Below, piece by piece: positions 41,819-50,728 of a stretch of 64,000 nucleotides of DNA. Under the pieces are notes generated by a model that made no database searches, had not been told where the DNA came from, and saw nothing but the letters and a program-made list of their open reading frames with translations. Numbering within the stretch: the first letter of the stretch is position 1; every line of letters begins with the position of its first letter. Location of the stretch: contig NZ_JAGRQC010000001.1 of assembly GCF_018122655.1 (NCBI RefSeq), positions 682,001 through 746,000 of the forward strand, read 5' to 3'. The position numbers and the translations under genes were made by a program. This DNA is from Stakelama marina. Its GTDB lineage: Bacteria > Pseudomonadota > Alphaproteobacteria > Sphingomonadales > Sphingomonadaceae.

Positions 41819-43897
41819 ATGCGGCGCACGCTTTTCGTCTCCACGATTCTTGCCGGCTCCACCCTTCTTGCATCCTGCGCAACCAGCACGGTTGCCGATA
41901 CACCGTCGGCCCCGCTTGAAAAGGCGGCGGTTTCGAAGGTTACGCCGGCTCCGGCGCCCAAGCCGCAGATCGGCCAGTTCGGCTTTGACGAAGCCGGGAT
42001 GGACAAGGCGGTCGAGCCGGGCAACGACTTCTACGAATATGCCAACGGCACGTGGCAGAAGGATACGGTAATCCCGTCGGACAAGTCGGCATACGGCCTG
42101 TTCACGATGCTTGCCGATCTGTCGCAGAAGCGCACGCACGGTATCCTCGAAAATGTGAAGAACGACCCCAATTCGAAGATCGGCGTTGCCTATTCGACCT
42201 ATCTCGATCGCGATGCGATCGACGCCAAGGGTCTGGCGCCGATCGATCCGTGGCTCAACCAGATCCGCGGGTTGAAGTCGAAATCGGGATATGCCGCGCT
42301 CGTGGCGCAGGCGGATCGCAACGGCGTGCGCGTTCCGTTCGGCAGCTATGTCGGGCAGGACGACAAGCAGCCCGACATCTACGCCATGAACCTGTATCAG
42401 GGCGGCACCGGGCTGCCCGACCGCGAATATTATCTGTCGAAGGACGCCAAGTTCCAGAAGATCCGCGACCAGTATGTCGCGCACATGGCGAAGATGCTGA
42501 CGCTTGCGGGCGAGGGCAATGCCCAGGCCCGCGCGCAGGCAATCATGAACCTGGAGACCGGCTTCGCCAAGGCGCAGTGGACGCGCGTCGAAAGCCGCGA
42601 TTCGAACAAGACGTACAACAAGCTGACGCTCTCCGACCTTCAGCAGAAGGCGCCGGGCTTCGATTTCGCGACCTATCTGAAGGGCATCGGCGCCAATGTC
42701 GATTATGTGATCGTCGCACAGCCCAGCGCGGTCGAGGGCGAGGCCAAGCTGATTTCGAATACACCGCTTTCGGTGCTGAAGGACCAGTTGCTCGTCCGCT
42801 CGCTCGAAGGATTTTCCGACGTCCTGCCCAAGCCGTTCGACGACGAGAATTTCGCCTTTTACGGCACCGTCCTGTCGGGCACGCCCGAGCAGCAGGTGCG
42901 CTGGAAGCGCGCGGTCGACTTCACCAGTGGCATCCTCTCCGACGACGTGTCGAAGATCTATGTCGCGAAATATTTCCCGCCCGAAACCAAGGTGGCGGCG
43001 GACAAGATGGTGAAGAATATCATCGCCGCGATGGATCGCCGCATCGACAAGCTCGACTGGATGGCCCCCCAGACCAAGGTGAAGGCGCACGAAAAGCTCG
43101 CCGCGTTCACGCCGAAGATCGGATATCCCGACAAGTGGCGTGACTATTCGGGGCTGATCATCAAGCCGGGCGATGCGTTCGGCAATAATCTGCGCGCCAA
43201 CCAGTGGCAGCACAATTACAACATCAACAAGCTCGGCAAGCCGATCTATCGCTGGGAATGGGGCATGACCCCGATGACGGTGAACGCCTACGCCAATCCG
43301 GGCATGGTCGAGATCGTTTTCCCGGCCGCGATTCTCCAGCCGCCCTTCTTCGACCCGAACGCCGATCCGGCGGTCAATTACGGCGGTATCGGCGCCGTTA
43401 TCGGCCACGAACTCAGCCACCATTTCGACGACCAGGGTTCGAAGTACAACAAGGAGGGCCGCCTGGTCGATTGGTGGACGCCCGCCGATCACAAGGCGTT
43501 CGATGCGCGTACCAATGCGCTGGTCCAGGAATATGACAAATACGAGCCGCTGCCGGGCAAGCACGTCAACGGAAAGCTGACGCTGGGCGAGAACATCGCC
43601 GATCTGGCGGGCCTGACCGTGTCGCACGACGCCTATATGCACTCGCTCAACGGCAAGACGCCGCCGGTGATCGACGGGTACACCGCCGACCAGCGCTTCT
43701 ATCTTGGCTGGGCGCAGGTGTGGCGGCGCAAATACCGCGAAGCCAATCTGGAACAGCGGCTGCTGACCGACCCGCATTCGCCGTCCGAACAGCGGACCTG
43801 GGTCGTGCGCAACCTCGATCCCTGGTACCCGGCGTTCGATGTTACCGCGAGCCAGAAGCTCTATCTGGCGCCCGATCAGCGCGTGCGCATCTGGTAA
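41819..43897 (+). CDS. M13-family (neprilysin-like) metallopeptidase lipoprotein
   Basis: 692 residues. Lipobox LASC (Cys20) gives an anchored precursor. The M13 N-terminal domain starts FGFDEAGMDKAVEPGNDFYEYANGTWQKDTVIPSDKSAYG. The catalytic motif is GHELSHHFDDQG (His530, Glu531, His534), and the third ligand Glu591 lies in GENIADLAGL. The end VRNLDPWYPAFDV..LYLAPDQRVRIW is the canonical C-terminus. It digests oligopeptides at the cell surface or periplasm. The start ATG 41819 is supported by the lipobox. A hairpin terminator follows. Confidence 0.95.
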   Translation: MRRTLFVSTILAGSTLLASCATSTVADTPSAPLEKAAVSKVTPAPAPKPQIGQFGFDEAGMDKAVEPGNDFYEYANGTWQKDTVIPSDKSAYGLFTMLADLSQKRTHGILENVKNDPNSKIGVAYSTYLDRDAIDAKGLAPIDPWLNQIRGLKSKSGYAALVAQADRNGVRVPFGSYVGQDDKQPDIYAMNLYQGGTGLPDREYYLSKDAKFQKIRDQYVAHMAKMLTLAGEGNAQARAQAIMNLETGFAKAQWTRVESRDSNKTYNKLTLSDLQQKAPGFDFATYLKGIGANVDYVIVAQPSAVEGEAKLISNTPLSVLKDQLLVRSLEGFSDVLPKPFDDENFAFYGTVLSGTPEQQVRWKRAVDFTSGILSDDVSKIYVAKYFPPETKVAADKMVKNIIAAMDRRIDKLDWMAPQTKVKAHEKLAAFTPKIGYPDKWRDYSGLIIKPGDAFGNNLRANQWQHNYNINKLGKPIYRWEWGMTPMTVNAYANPGMVEIVFPAAILQPPFFDPNADPAVNYGGIGAVIGHELSHHFDDQGSKYNKEGRLVDWWTPADHKAFDARTNALVQEYDKYEPLPGKHVNGKLTLGENIADLAGLTVSHDAYMHSLNGKTPPVIDGYTADQRFYLGWAQVWRRKYREANLEQRLLTDPHSPSEQRTWVVRNLDPWYPAFDVTASQKLYLAPDQRVRIW

Positions 43898-43905
43898 TCG
43901 CATCG

Positions 43906-43931
43906 GGGAGGGCGGTTCGCCGCCCTCCCTT
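43906..43931 (+). terminator. Hairpin terminator after the M13 peptidase gene
   Basis: GGGAGGGCGG, loop TTCG, CCGCCCTCCC (43906-43929; ten perfect pairs), then TT. Strong stem but a weak T-run, so termination may be partial. Confidence 0.7.
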
Positions 43932-43981
43932 GCTCCTGCCGCTTGACCGCGGGCGAGCGTGCGCACATCACGGCGAAAGCC

Positions 43982-46366
43982 ATGGCAACGCTCTCTTCTC
44001 GTTCTTCCTCGACCAAAGGCGGGCTCGCATGGCCGCTGGTCGTGACGATCGCCTCGGGCATCGTCGCGGCGGCGGCCATTGTCGCATTGTTGGGCGACCC
44101 CGTGGTGGCCGCCGGCTTTATCGGATCGGCGATTCTGATCGCAGGAGGACTGGCCGGATGGGCTCGGCTGTCGCGCGACCAGGCGGCCCCCGAAACCGAA
44201 ATCGACTGGTCGCTGGCGCATGTCCTGGCAAGCGCCAGCAACGAAGCGCTGGCCGTCACCGATCGCGCCGGGCGGCTGGTATGCGCGAACGAACGCTTCG
44301 AAACGCTTTTCGGCGGGTTTCCGACACCGCCGTCGCTGCCCGTTGCCGACAAGGACAATGCAGTGCTGGCCAAGGCGGGGCGAGCCGCCTGGCGCGATGG
44401 CGAGGCATCGGCGGCGATCGCGAAGGGCGATCACAGCCCGCTCGACGTGACGCTACAGCGCGCCGGGGACGACATGCTCGTCTGGAGATTTTCGGGCGGA
44501 GAGATCATCGACATACCGTCGCGGGTGGAGGCGATGGTTGGTGGCGATAGCGGCGCTCGGCTCGGCGCGGCCGGAATCATGGTTGCGCTGATCAGCCGGC
44601 AGGGCAGAGTGCGCGCGGCCAACGCCGTATTTCGCGAACGTGCGATGGGCAGTCGCGATTCCGCGGCCGAAGGCCGGGATTTTGCGCGGCTCCTGATTAC
44701 CGACAATCACGGGCTGATCCGGTTCGAGCGCGAAGGGCTGGCCGGCAACCCGCTTCGCATTCTGCAAGTGCCCTTTCTCGACGACGACGACGGGCCGATG
44801 CTCCTCGCGCTGCTCGACGAGGAGCATGACAACAGCCCTGCGCCGTCGATGAATGCGGGCGCGCATATCCGCACGCTGGTGTCGCTGTTGCCGGTGGGCA
44901 TGGCACTGGTCGATCGCGACGGACGGTTCGTTCACATGAACGACGCCTTCATCAAGGCGACCGACATCTCGCCAGACAACCCGCCGCTCTATCCCGGCGA
45001 TCTCGTGGTGCGCGAGGACAAGGGGCCGCTCGCCGACATTATTCGCCGCTTTGCCAACGGCGCTGCACATGCCGGCGACATGACCGTCCGCCTGAAGGAG
45101 CAGCCCGACGAGCCCGTCGCGATAACCGTGGCGGGCGCGCGCGGCATGGGCGAGGCGGCCGTACTGCTCAGCCTGAAGGACAACAGCGAGGAAACGCGGC
45201 TCAAGCGGCAGGTCGCGCAGGCGACGAAGATGCAAGCGGTCGGCCAGCTCGCCGGTGGCGTCGCGCACGATTTCAACAATATCCTGACCGCGATCATCGG
45301 TCACTGCGATCTGATGCTGATGCGCCATTCGCCCGGCGACAGCGATTATGACGACATCCAGCAGATCCGCGCCAATTCCAATCGCGCGGCGAGCCTGACG
45401 CGGCAGCTGCTCGCCTTTTCGCGACAGCAGACGCTGCGACCTCAGGTTCTGCAGTTGCCCGACGTCATTTCAGAGGTCTCGAACCTGCTCAAGCGGCTGC
45501 TCGGCGAAACGGTCGATCTGGTGGTGCAGCACGGACGCGGGCTCAGCCCGGTTCGCGCCGACCCCGGGCAGCTGGAACAGGTCGTCGTTAACCTGGCGGT
45601 CAACGCCCGCGATGCAATGCTCGCGAAGAACCCGCATGGCGGTGGTACGGTTACGATCGAGACGATGGCGGTAACGGCGTCGGAAATTCGCAAGCTCAAC
45701 GACGACGTGCTGCCGATCGGTGATTATACCGCGCTGCGCGTCAGCGATACGGGCACCGGTATCCCGCAGGAATCGCTGTCGAAGATATTCGAGCCCTTCT
45801 ACACGACGAAGGATGTCGGCAAGGGAACCGGGCTTGGCCTGTCGACGGTGTACGGCATCATCAAGCAGTCGGGCGGATATATCTTTGCCGAATCGCCGCC
45901 GGGCGAAGGGGCGCAGTTCACCATCTTCCTGCCGGTCCATGCCGCGCAGGCGCCGGGCCGGGCAGCGCTCCCGCAAAAGCCGAAAAAGGAAGACCTGTGG
46001 GGCAGCGGAACCATCCTGCTGGTCGAGGACGAGGATATGGTCCGCGCGATCGCCGAACGGGCGCTGACGCGGCAGGGTTATACGGTGATGACCGCCGAGA
46101 ATGGAGAGGCGGCGCTGGAAATGGTGGCGGACAAGCCCGAGATCGATCTGCTGATCTCAGACGTCGTCATGCCGGTCATGGACGGGCCGACGATGGCGCG
46201 CGCGATCCGCAAGGCATATCCCGATCTGAAGGTCTTGTTCATGTCGGGATATGCGGAGGAACAGCTGCGCAAGTCGATCGACATCGACAATGTTGCGTTT
46301 CTTCCCAAACCCTTTTCGGTTCAACAGCTTGCGGAAGCGACGCGCGACGTGATGACCGACGAATAA
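43982..46366 (+). CDS. cckA: Hybrid sensor histidine kinase, CckA-like
   Basis: 794 residues: two membrane helices (about 15-60), two PAS regions (about 75-270 and 285-410), then HisKA with VGQLAGGVAHDFNNILTAIIGHCDLML (phospho-acceptor His429). The HATPase has NLAVNARDAM, DTGTGIP and GKGTGLGLSTVYGIIKQSGG, and the C-terminal receiver has LVEDEDMVRAI, LLISDVVMPVMDG (Asp727) and FLPKPFS. Domain order and the GGVAHDFNN motif match CckA, which through ChpT controls CtrA, the cell-cycle regulator. Start ATG 43982 is preferred to a TTG at 43943. A single-domain receiver gene follows 40 bases later. Confidence 0.9.
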   Translation: MATLSSRSSSTKGGLAWPLVVTIASGIVAAAAIVALLGDPVVAAGFIGSAILIAGGLAGWARLSRDQAAPETEIDWSLAHVLASASNEALAVTDRAGRLVCANERFETLFGGFPTPPSLPVADKDNAVLAKAGRAAWRDGEASAAIAKGDHSPLDVTLQRAGDDMLVWRFSGGEIIDIPSRVEAMVGGDSGARLGAAGIMVALISRQGRVRAANAVFRERAMGSRDSAAEGRDFARLLITDNHGLIRFEREGLAGNPLRILQVPFLDDDDGPMLLALLDEEHDNSPAPSMNAGAHIRTLVSLLPVGMALVDRDGRFVHMNDAFIKATDISPDNPPLYPGDLVVREDKGPLADIIRRFANGAAHAGDMTVRLKEQPDEPVAITVAGARGMGEAAVLLSLKDNSEETRLKRQVAQATKMQAVGQLAGGVAHDFNNILTAIIGHCDLMLMRHSPGDSDYDDIQQIRANSNRAASLTRQLLAFSRQQTLRPQVLQLPDVISEVSNLLKRLLGETVDLVVQHGRGLSPVRADPGQLEQVVVNLAVNARDAMLAKNPHGGGTVTIETMAVTASEIRKLNDDVLPIGDYTALRVSDTGTGIPQESLSKIFEPFYTTKDVGKGTGLGLSTVYGIIKQSGGYIFAESPPGEGAQFTIFLPVHAAQAPGRAALPQKPKKEDLWGSGTILLVEDEDMVRAIAERALTRQGYTVMTAENGEAALEMVADKPEIDLLISDVVMPVMDGPTMARAIRKAYPDLKVLFMSGYAEEQLRKSIDIDNVAFLPKPFSVQQLAEATRDVMTDE

Positions 46367-46406
46367 GCTTGGCTAGTGCGACGATCTGTGCTTGGAAGCG
46401 GACTGC

Positions 46407-46760
46407 ATGACCGCCATTACGAACATCCTCGTCGTGGAAGACGAACCGCTCATCGCCATGATGCTCGAGGACTATCTCGAGATGTTCGGGCGCAAGGTTG
46501 CCGGCACTGCCGAAACCGTCGATGACGCGTTGGGCCGCGTGAGCGGGGGCGGCATCGACGCCGCGATCCTCGACGTCCATCTTCGCGGCGGCGAGAAGAG
46601 CTGGCCAGTTGCCGATGCACTTGCCGAGGCGGAAATTCCGTTCATCCTGGCGACCGGCGGATCGGGCGACACGATCGCCGAGCAGCACAAGGGGCGACCG
46701 GTGCTCAACAAGCCTTTCACGGCCGATGGTGTGGAGGCCGCGCTCAAGGCGCTGGGCTGA
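46407..46760 (+). CDS. Single-domain response regulator (receiver only)
   Basis: 117 residues. The acidic pocket is Glu11/Asp12 (VVEDEPLI), the phospho-acceptor is Asp56 in AAILDVHLRGG, the switch residues are Thr83 (FILATGG) and Lys102 (LNKPF). There is no output domain, so it would act by protein contact, as a phosphate sink or shuttle. It is directly downstream of the CckA-like kinase on the same strand, so it may take phosphate from that pathway; other cytoplasmic kinases are possible. Start ATG 46407 is chosen over the in-frame TTG at 46392. Confidence 0.88.
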   Translation: MTAITNILVVEDEPLIAMMLEDYLEMFGRKVAGTAETVDDALGRVSGGGIDAAILDVHLRGGEKSWPVADALAEAEIPFILATGGSGDTIAEQHKGRPVLNKPFTADGVEAALKALG

Positions 46761-46763
46761 GGC

Positions 46764-47420
46764 CTATTTCGGAAACAGATGGTCGACGTTCGGGTCCGCA
46801 GTGAGCGCGCGGGCGACACGGCGACGCGCCTCGTAATAGAATAGGGCAGGCGGGTTCTTGCCTTCGCGCTCGAGGCGAGCGGCCTGCGCGTCCGACAGCG
46901 TGCTCTCGCCTGCCACATAGTCGCAATATCCCTCCGCCTTCCAGTTCGCGACAGTGAAGGGCGCGAGCCAGCCATAGCGATGCGCGATCAGAAGGTGCGT
47001 CGTTTCGTGCGCGATCGTGCCGCTCAGCGTGCGAACATTGGCGACAGCGGCGCCGTTCGTCACCCGGTCATGGGCAATGTCGCTGCGGTTGAAAATCGAA
47101 TTGCCGAAGGGCGCACGGGTGATCGCAAAGGCGTGCTGCGCGGTCGGCGCGAGAAGCCGCCAGCGCCAACCTCCGTCGGTAAGATAGATCGAGCGTTTGC
47201 CAAGCGGCGCGGCGATTGCGCTTCGCGACGTCCGCGCATCCGCCGCCGCAAGGATGGCGGCCATCCGGTCGGGAATGGGATCAACCGAATAGACCGCGAC
47301 GTCGCCGAATTGCGCATGGTGCGGGAAGGCCAGCGCGGCCGGCACCGCCGCAATGACCAGCAATGGCGCCCCGACCGCGAGCAGCGTCAGGGTGATGATT
47401 CGATTGACGATCCTTCGCAT
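46764..47420 (-). CDS. Membrane-anchored protein with HExxH zinc-protease-like motif
   Basis: 218 residues. One N-terminal membrane helix (about 8-32, NRIITLTLLAVGAPLLVIAAVPAAL) leaves the rest outside the cytoplasm. GTIAHETTHLLIAHRYG contains HETTH (138-142) and 21 residues later KAEGYCDYVAGES supplies Glu163, a gluzincin-like arrangement of ligands. The order fits a small zinc peptidase, though the family is not recognised. Start 47420 follows AGGAGCG. The frame extends to 47501 but would cross the recA SOS operator. It diverges from recA and converges on the receiver gene (3 bases apart). Confidence 0.72.
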   Translation of the reverse strand: MRRIVNRIITLTLLAVGAPLLVIAAVPAALAFPHHAQFGDVAVYSVDPIPDRMAAILAAADARTSRSAIAAPLGKRSIYLTDGGWRWRLLAPTAQHAFAITRAPFGNSIFNRSDIAHDRVTNGAAVANVRTLSGTIAHETTHLLIAHRYGWLAPFTVANWKAEGYCDYVAGESTLSDAQAARLEREGKNPPALFYYEARRRVARALTADPNVDHLFPK

Positions 47421-47429
47421 GCCGCGCTC

Positions 47430-47451
47430 CTGTATTGCCAAACTAATACAG
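47430..47451. promoter_or_regulatory. Inverted repeat upstream of the HExxH protein gene
   Basis: CTGTATT (47430-47436), 8 bases, AATACAG (47445-47451): seven perfect pairs, 10 bases upstream of the start codon at 47420. A minus-strand -10-like TATTAG lies inside it. It is probably an operator for this gene; the regulator is unknown. Confidence 0.4.
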
Positions 47452-47494
47452 CATGACCGTGGCGCGGGTGTCAAAGCCGGATGGGAAAATATTT

Positions 47495-47509
47495 GTTCCA
47501 CTCTTGTTC
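47495..47509. promoter_or_regulatory. SOS (LexA) operator at recA
   Basis: GTTC-CACTCTT-GTTC is the exact alphaproteobacterial LexA site GTTC-N7-GTTC, 79 bases upstream of the recA start. It is nested in a longer inverted repeat, ATTTGTTCCA (47491-47500) with TGGAACAAAT (47513-47522). Confidence 0.9.
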
Positions 47510-47587
47510 AAATGGAACAAATCCGATACATCGCTGTCACAGACGTTGAATGCGTACCCGACATGCTCTAGCGACGAGGTTCATCCA

Positions 47588-48667
47588 ATGGCGGCACAGC
47601 TCAAGGTAATCGACAACAAGATGGCAGCATCCAACGACAAGGCGGCGGGCGATCGCCAGAAGGCGCTCGACGCCGCACTCGCGCAGATCGACAGGGCGTT
47701 CGGCAAGGGCTCGGCGATGAAGCTGGGCCAGAAGGAAGCGATGCAGGTAGAGGCGGTTTCGACCGGCTCGCTCGGTCTCGACATCGCGCTCGGCGTCGGC
47801 GGCCTGCCGCGCGGCCGCGTGATCGAGGTCTATGGACCTGAAAGCTCGGGCAAGACCACGCTGGCGCTGCATGTCATCGCAGAAGCGCAGAAAATGGGTG
47901 GCACCGCGGCGTTCGTCGATGCCGAACACGCGCTCGACCCCGTCTATGCCCGCAAGCTGGGGGTCGATATCGATGAATTGATCGTGTCGCAGCCCGACAC
48001 CGGCGAACAGGCGCTCGAAATCACCGACACGCTGGTGCGGTCGAACGCGATCGACGTACTGGTGGTCGATTCGGTCGCGGCGCTGGTACCGCGCGCCGAA
48101 ATCGAAGGCGAGATGGGTGACAGCCATGTCGGCCTCCAGGCCCGGCTGATGTCGCAGAGCCTGCGTAAGCTGACCGGGTCGATCAGCCGCTCGCGCTGCA
48201 TGGTGATCTTCATCAACCAGCTGCGCATGAAGATCGGCGTCATGTACGGCAATCCCGAGACGACGACGGGCGGCAACGCGCTGAAATTCTATGCTTCGGT
48301 GCGGCTCGACATTCGCCGCACCGGCCAGATCAAGGATCGCGACGAGGTGATCGGCAACTCGACGCGGGTAAAGGTCGTCAAGAACAAGGTCGCGCCGCCG
48401 TTCAAGCAGGTCGAGTTCGACATCATGTACGGCCAGGGCATCTCGAAAATCGGCGAGATCCTCGATCTCGGCGTCAAGGCGGGTCTGGTCGAGAAGTCGG
48501 GTTCGTGGTTCTCCTATGACAGCGTCCGGATCGGGCAGGGGCGTGAAAATGCCAAGACGTTCCTGAAGGAAAATCCCGAAATGATGGCGAAGCTCGAAAA
48601 CGCCATTCGCGGCAAGACCGACGAGGTCGCCGAAGAGATGATGACCGGTCCCGACGCCGAGGACTGA
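47588..48667 (+). CDS. recA: RecA recombinase
   Basis: 359 residues. Walker A GPESSGKT at 83-90, [38 protein letters not shown] with loop L1, the [37 protein letters not shown] core with L2, and the usual acidic tail. It forms filaments on single-stranded DNA for homologous recombination and triggers LexA self-cleavage. The start at 47588 is chosen because family members begin [13 protein letters not shown] and the frame upstream contains the SOS operator. It is under SOS control and ends at a strong terminator, so it is monocistronic; no recX is adjacent. Confidence 0.98.
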   Translation: MAAQLKVIDNKMAASNDKAAGDRQKALDAALAQIDRAFGKGSAMKLGQKEAMQVEAVSTGSLGLDIALGVGGLPRGRVIEVYGPESSGKTTLALHVIAEAQKMGGTAAFVDAEHALDPVYARKLGVDIDELIVSQPDTGEQALEITDTLVRSNAIDVLVVDSVAALVPRAEIEGEMGDSHVGLQARLMSQSLRKLTGSISRSRCMVIFINQLRMKIGVMYGNPETTTGGNALKFYASVRLDIRRTGQIKDRDEVIGNSTRVKVVKNKVAPPFKQVEFDIMYGQGISKIGEILDLGVKAGLVEKSGSWFSYDSVRIGQGRENAKTFLKENPEMMAKLENAIRGKTDEVAEEMMTGPDAED

Positions 48668-48726
48668 TGACAATCGGGTCGTGCCGCTTATTCCGCGGCG
48701 CGATCACCGGGGAACGCTCCCCGACG

Positions 48727-48758
48727 AAAGGCCCGGCGCCCTGCGGCGTCGGGCCTTT
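48727..48758 (+). terminator. recA terminator
   Basis: AAAGGCCCGGCGCC, loop CTGC, GGCGTCGGGCCTTT: fourteen pairs with one G-T. The stem itself supplies the A-run and T-run, so it could end transcription in both directions. Confidence 0.85.
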
Positions 48759-48821
48759 GCGTGCCGGTGACCGAGCGACTATCGCTGTTCCCGACAACAG
48801 CACGGCAGCAGGAGGACGGAC

Positions 48822-49448
48822 ATGTCGATCATGGTGCATCACCTCGAGAATTCGCGCTCGCAGCGTATCCTCTGGCTGCTCGAGGAACTCGGGCTCGACT
48901 ATGTCGTGCAGCGTTATGAGCGCAACAGGGTGACGATGCTCGCACCGCCTGAACTGAAGCGAATCCATCCGCTCGGCAAATCGCCCGTGATCCAGGACGA
49001 TCAGACCGTGGTCGCCGAAACGGGTGCGATCATCGAATATCTTGTCGAAAAGGCCGATGGCAAGCTTGGCCCGTCGCCGCACCGCCAGTCGGTGCTGCGC
49101 TATCGGCATTTCCTCCATTACGCCGAAGGGTCGTTGATGCCGCCGCTCCTGTTGAAGCTCGTTCTCGGCCGCATCCCGTTGCTGGGAAAGCGTGCGCAGA
49201 AACGCATCCAGCCGATGATCGACGTCCATCTGGACTTCGTCGAGTCGGAGCTTTCGGGTCGCGCCTGGTTCGCCGGCGATCGCTTTTCCGCCGCCGACAT
49301 CATGATGAGCTTCCCGCTTGAGGCGGCCCGCTCGCGCGCCGGGCTCGACCACCATCGGCCCGCGACGATCGCATGGCTCGAAACCATCCACGCCCGTCCT
49401 GCCTATCAGGCAGCACTCGCCAAGGGCGGTCCCTATGCCTATGCGTGA
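48822..49448 (+). CDS. Glutathione S-transferase family protein
   Basis: 208 residues. The thioredoxin-like N-domain has HHLENSRSQRILWLLEELGLDYVVQRYER (Ser in the ENSRSQR loop is the candidate thiol-activating residue), HPLGKSPVI with the conserved cis-Pro, and AETGAIIEYL. The helical C-domain includes GRAWFAGDRFSAADIMMSFPLEAA and the N-capping ASDIMM-like box. It conjugates glutathione to electrophiles or acts as a peroxidase; the substrate is unknown. Start ATG 48822 follows GGAGGACGG. It is 48 bases upstream of the symporter gene. Confidence 0.92.
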   Translation: MSIMVHHLENSRSQRILWLLEELGLDYVVQRYERNRVTMLAPPELKRIHPLGKSPVIQDDQTVVAETGAIIEYLVEKADGKLGPSPHRQSVLRYRHFLHYAEGSLMPPLLLKLVLGRIPLLGKRAQKRIQPMIDVHLDFVESELSGRAWFAGDRFSAADIMMSFPLEAARSRAGLDHHRPATIAWLETIHARPAYQAALAKGGPYAYA

Positions 49449-49495
49449 CTGACGGGCGGCGAGCGCCTGATCGAACAAGGGGGAGCAAGCGCGTA

Positions 49496-50728
49496 ATGGG
49501 GTTCTGGTTTCGTATTCCGCTGTGGCAGCGCGTCGTGGGCGCGCTCGTACTCGGCGTAATCGTCGGCCTGCTCTGGGGGCCGGGTGCCGAATCGATCAAG
49601 TGGATCGGCGATCTGTTCATTCGTTCGATCCGGATGCTGGTCGTGCCGTTGATCTTCTTTTCGCTGGTGGCGGGCGTCGCCGCGATCGGCGACCTGCGCA
49701 AGCTGGGCCGGGTCGGCGGGCGCGCGGTCGGCCTGTTCCTGATTACCGGGTTGATCTCGGTCGCGCTTGGCCTGTTGCTGGGGGCGCTGATCCAGCCCGG
49801 GGCGGGGCTGAACCTGACACCGGACCCGTCGGCGATTCCCGACAAGGCGCCCCCCGGGGTCACCGACATGATCCTCTCGATGGTGCCCGACAATCCGGTT
49901 GCGGCGATGGCGAATGGCGATGTACTGCAACTGATCGTGTTCTCGATCCTGTTCGGCATCGGCATCGTGATGGCGAAGGAGGTCGCGGCGCCTGTCCAGC
50001 GCGCGGTCGATGCCGGCGCGGTCGTCATGCAGAACGTTACGATGATCGTGATGGAGCTGACCCCATTCGGCGTGTTCGCGCTGATCGCCTGGGTCGCCGG
50101 AAGCTATGGCCTGAACGCACTGCTGCCGCTCGGAAAGCTGGTGCTGACCAACTATCTCGGCTGCCTGCTCATTATCGTCGTGGTCTATGGCGGAATATTG
50201 CGCTTCGTCGCGAAGCTTCCGATCGGCGATTTCTTTCGCGGCGCGGTCGATGCGCAGGCGGTCGCCTATTCGACTGCGTCGTCGAGCGCGACCCTGCCGG
50301 TTTCGATGCGGTGCGCGCAGGATAATCTGGGCGTGTCGCGCAGCCTTTCGAGCTTCGTCCTGTCGCTCGGCGCCACGATCAACATGGACGGCACCGCGAT
50401 GTACCTCGGGCTGGCGACGATGTTCGGTGCGCAGATCTTCGGCATCGATCTCAGCTTTGCCGACTATATGCTGATCGCGGTGACCGCGACACTGGGCTCG
50501 GTCGGTGCGGCGGGCATTCCGGGGGCCGGCCTCATCATGATGACGCTGGTGTTCGGCGTGGTCGGTGTCCCGCTCCAGACGATCGCCTTCGTCGCCGGAA
50601 TCGACCGGATCATGGACATGATGCGCACCGCGACGAACGTGACGGGCGACCTGACGGTGACGACGACGGTGGCGAAGATGGTCGGCGAGATCGATGTCGC
50701 CGAATATAAATCGGCCGAGGACGTATGA
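49496..50728 (+). CDS. Dicarboxylate/amino acid:cation symporter (DctA/GltP family)
   Basis: 410 residues. The DAACS fold is shown by LFIRSIRMLVVPLIFFSLVAGVAAIGD, the serine-rich re-entrant loop STASSSATLPVSM, the substrate/sodium motif TINMDGTAMY and the second loop SVGAAGIPGAG. It imports C4-dicarboxylates, glutamate or aspartate with cations at the inner membrane; motif details do not separate these. The start at 49496 has GGGGGAG upstream; longer frames overlap the GST gene. Its stop overlaps the start of the M24 peptidase (ATGATGA), so the pair is co-translated. Confidence 0.9.
   Translation: MGFWFRIPLWQRVVGALVLGVIVGLLWGPGAESIKWIGDLFIRSIRMLVVPLIFFSLVAGVAAIGDLRKLGRVGGRAVGLFLITGLISVALGLLLGALIQPGAGLNLTPDPSAIPDKAPPGVTDMILSMVPDNPVAAMANGDVLQLIVFSILFGIGIVMAKEVAAPVQRAVDAGAVVMQNVTMIVMELTPFGVFALIAWVAGSYGLNALLPLGKLVLTNYLGCLLIIVVVYGGILRFVAKLPIGDFFRGAVDAQAVAYSTASSSATLPVSMRCAQDNLGVSRSLSSFVLSLGATINMDGTAMYLGLATMFGAQIFGIDLSFADYMLIAVTATLGSVGAAGIPGAGLIMMTLVFGVVGVPLQTIAFVAGIDRIMDMMRTATNVTGDLTVTTTVAKMVGEIDVAEYKSAEDV

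Noticed and set aside
41636..44434. A 932-codon open frame on the minus strand
   Set aside because: It spans the M13 peptidase, the terminator and the cckA start in antisense; no recognisable domain and strongly biased composition.
47430..47451. CTGTATT...AATACAG as an E. coli-type LexA box
   Set aside because: The spacing is not the CTGT-N8-ACAG form, and alphaproteobacteria use GTTC-N7-GTTC, which is present nearby.
47453..47587. Upstream extension of recA from 47453
   Set aside because: The extra 45 codons contain the SOS operator and promoter region and do not resemble RecA.
48709..48735. GGAAC downstream of recA as another EcfG promoter
   Set aside because: The spacing places CCCG or similar at -10 rather than CGTT, and it runs into the recA terminator.
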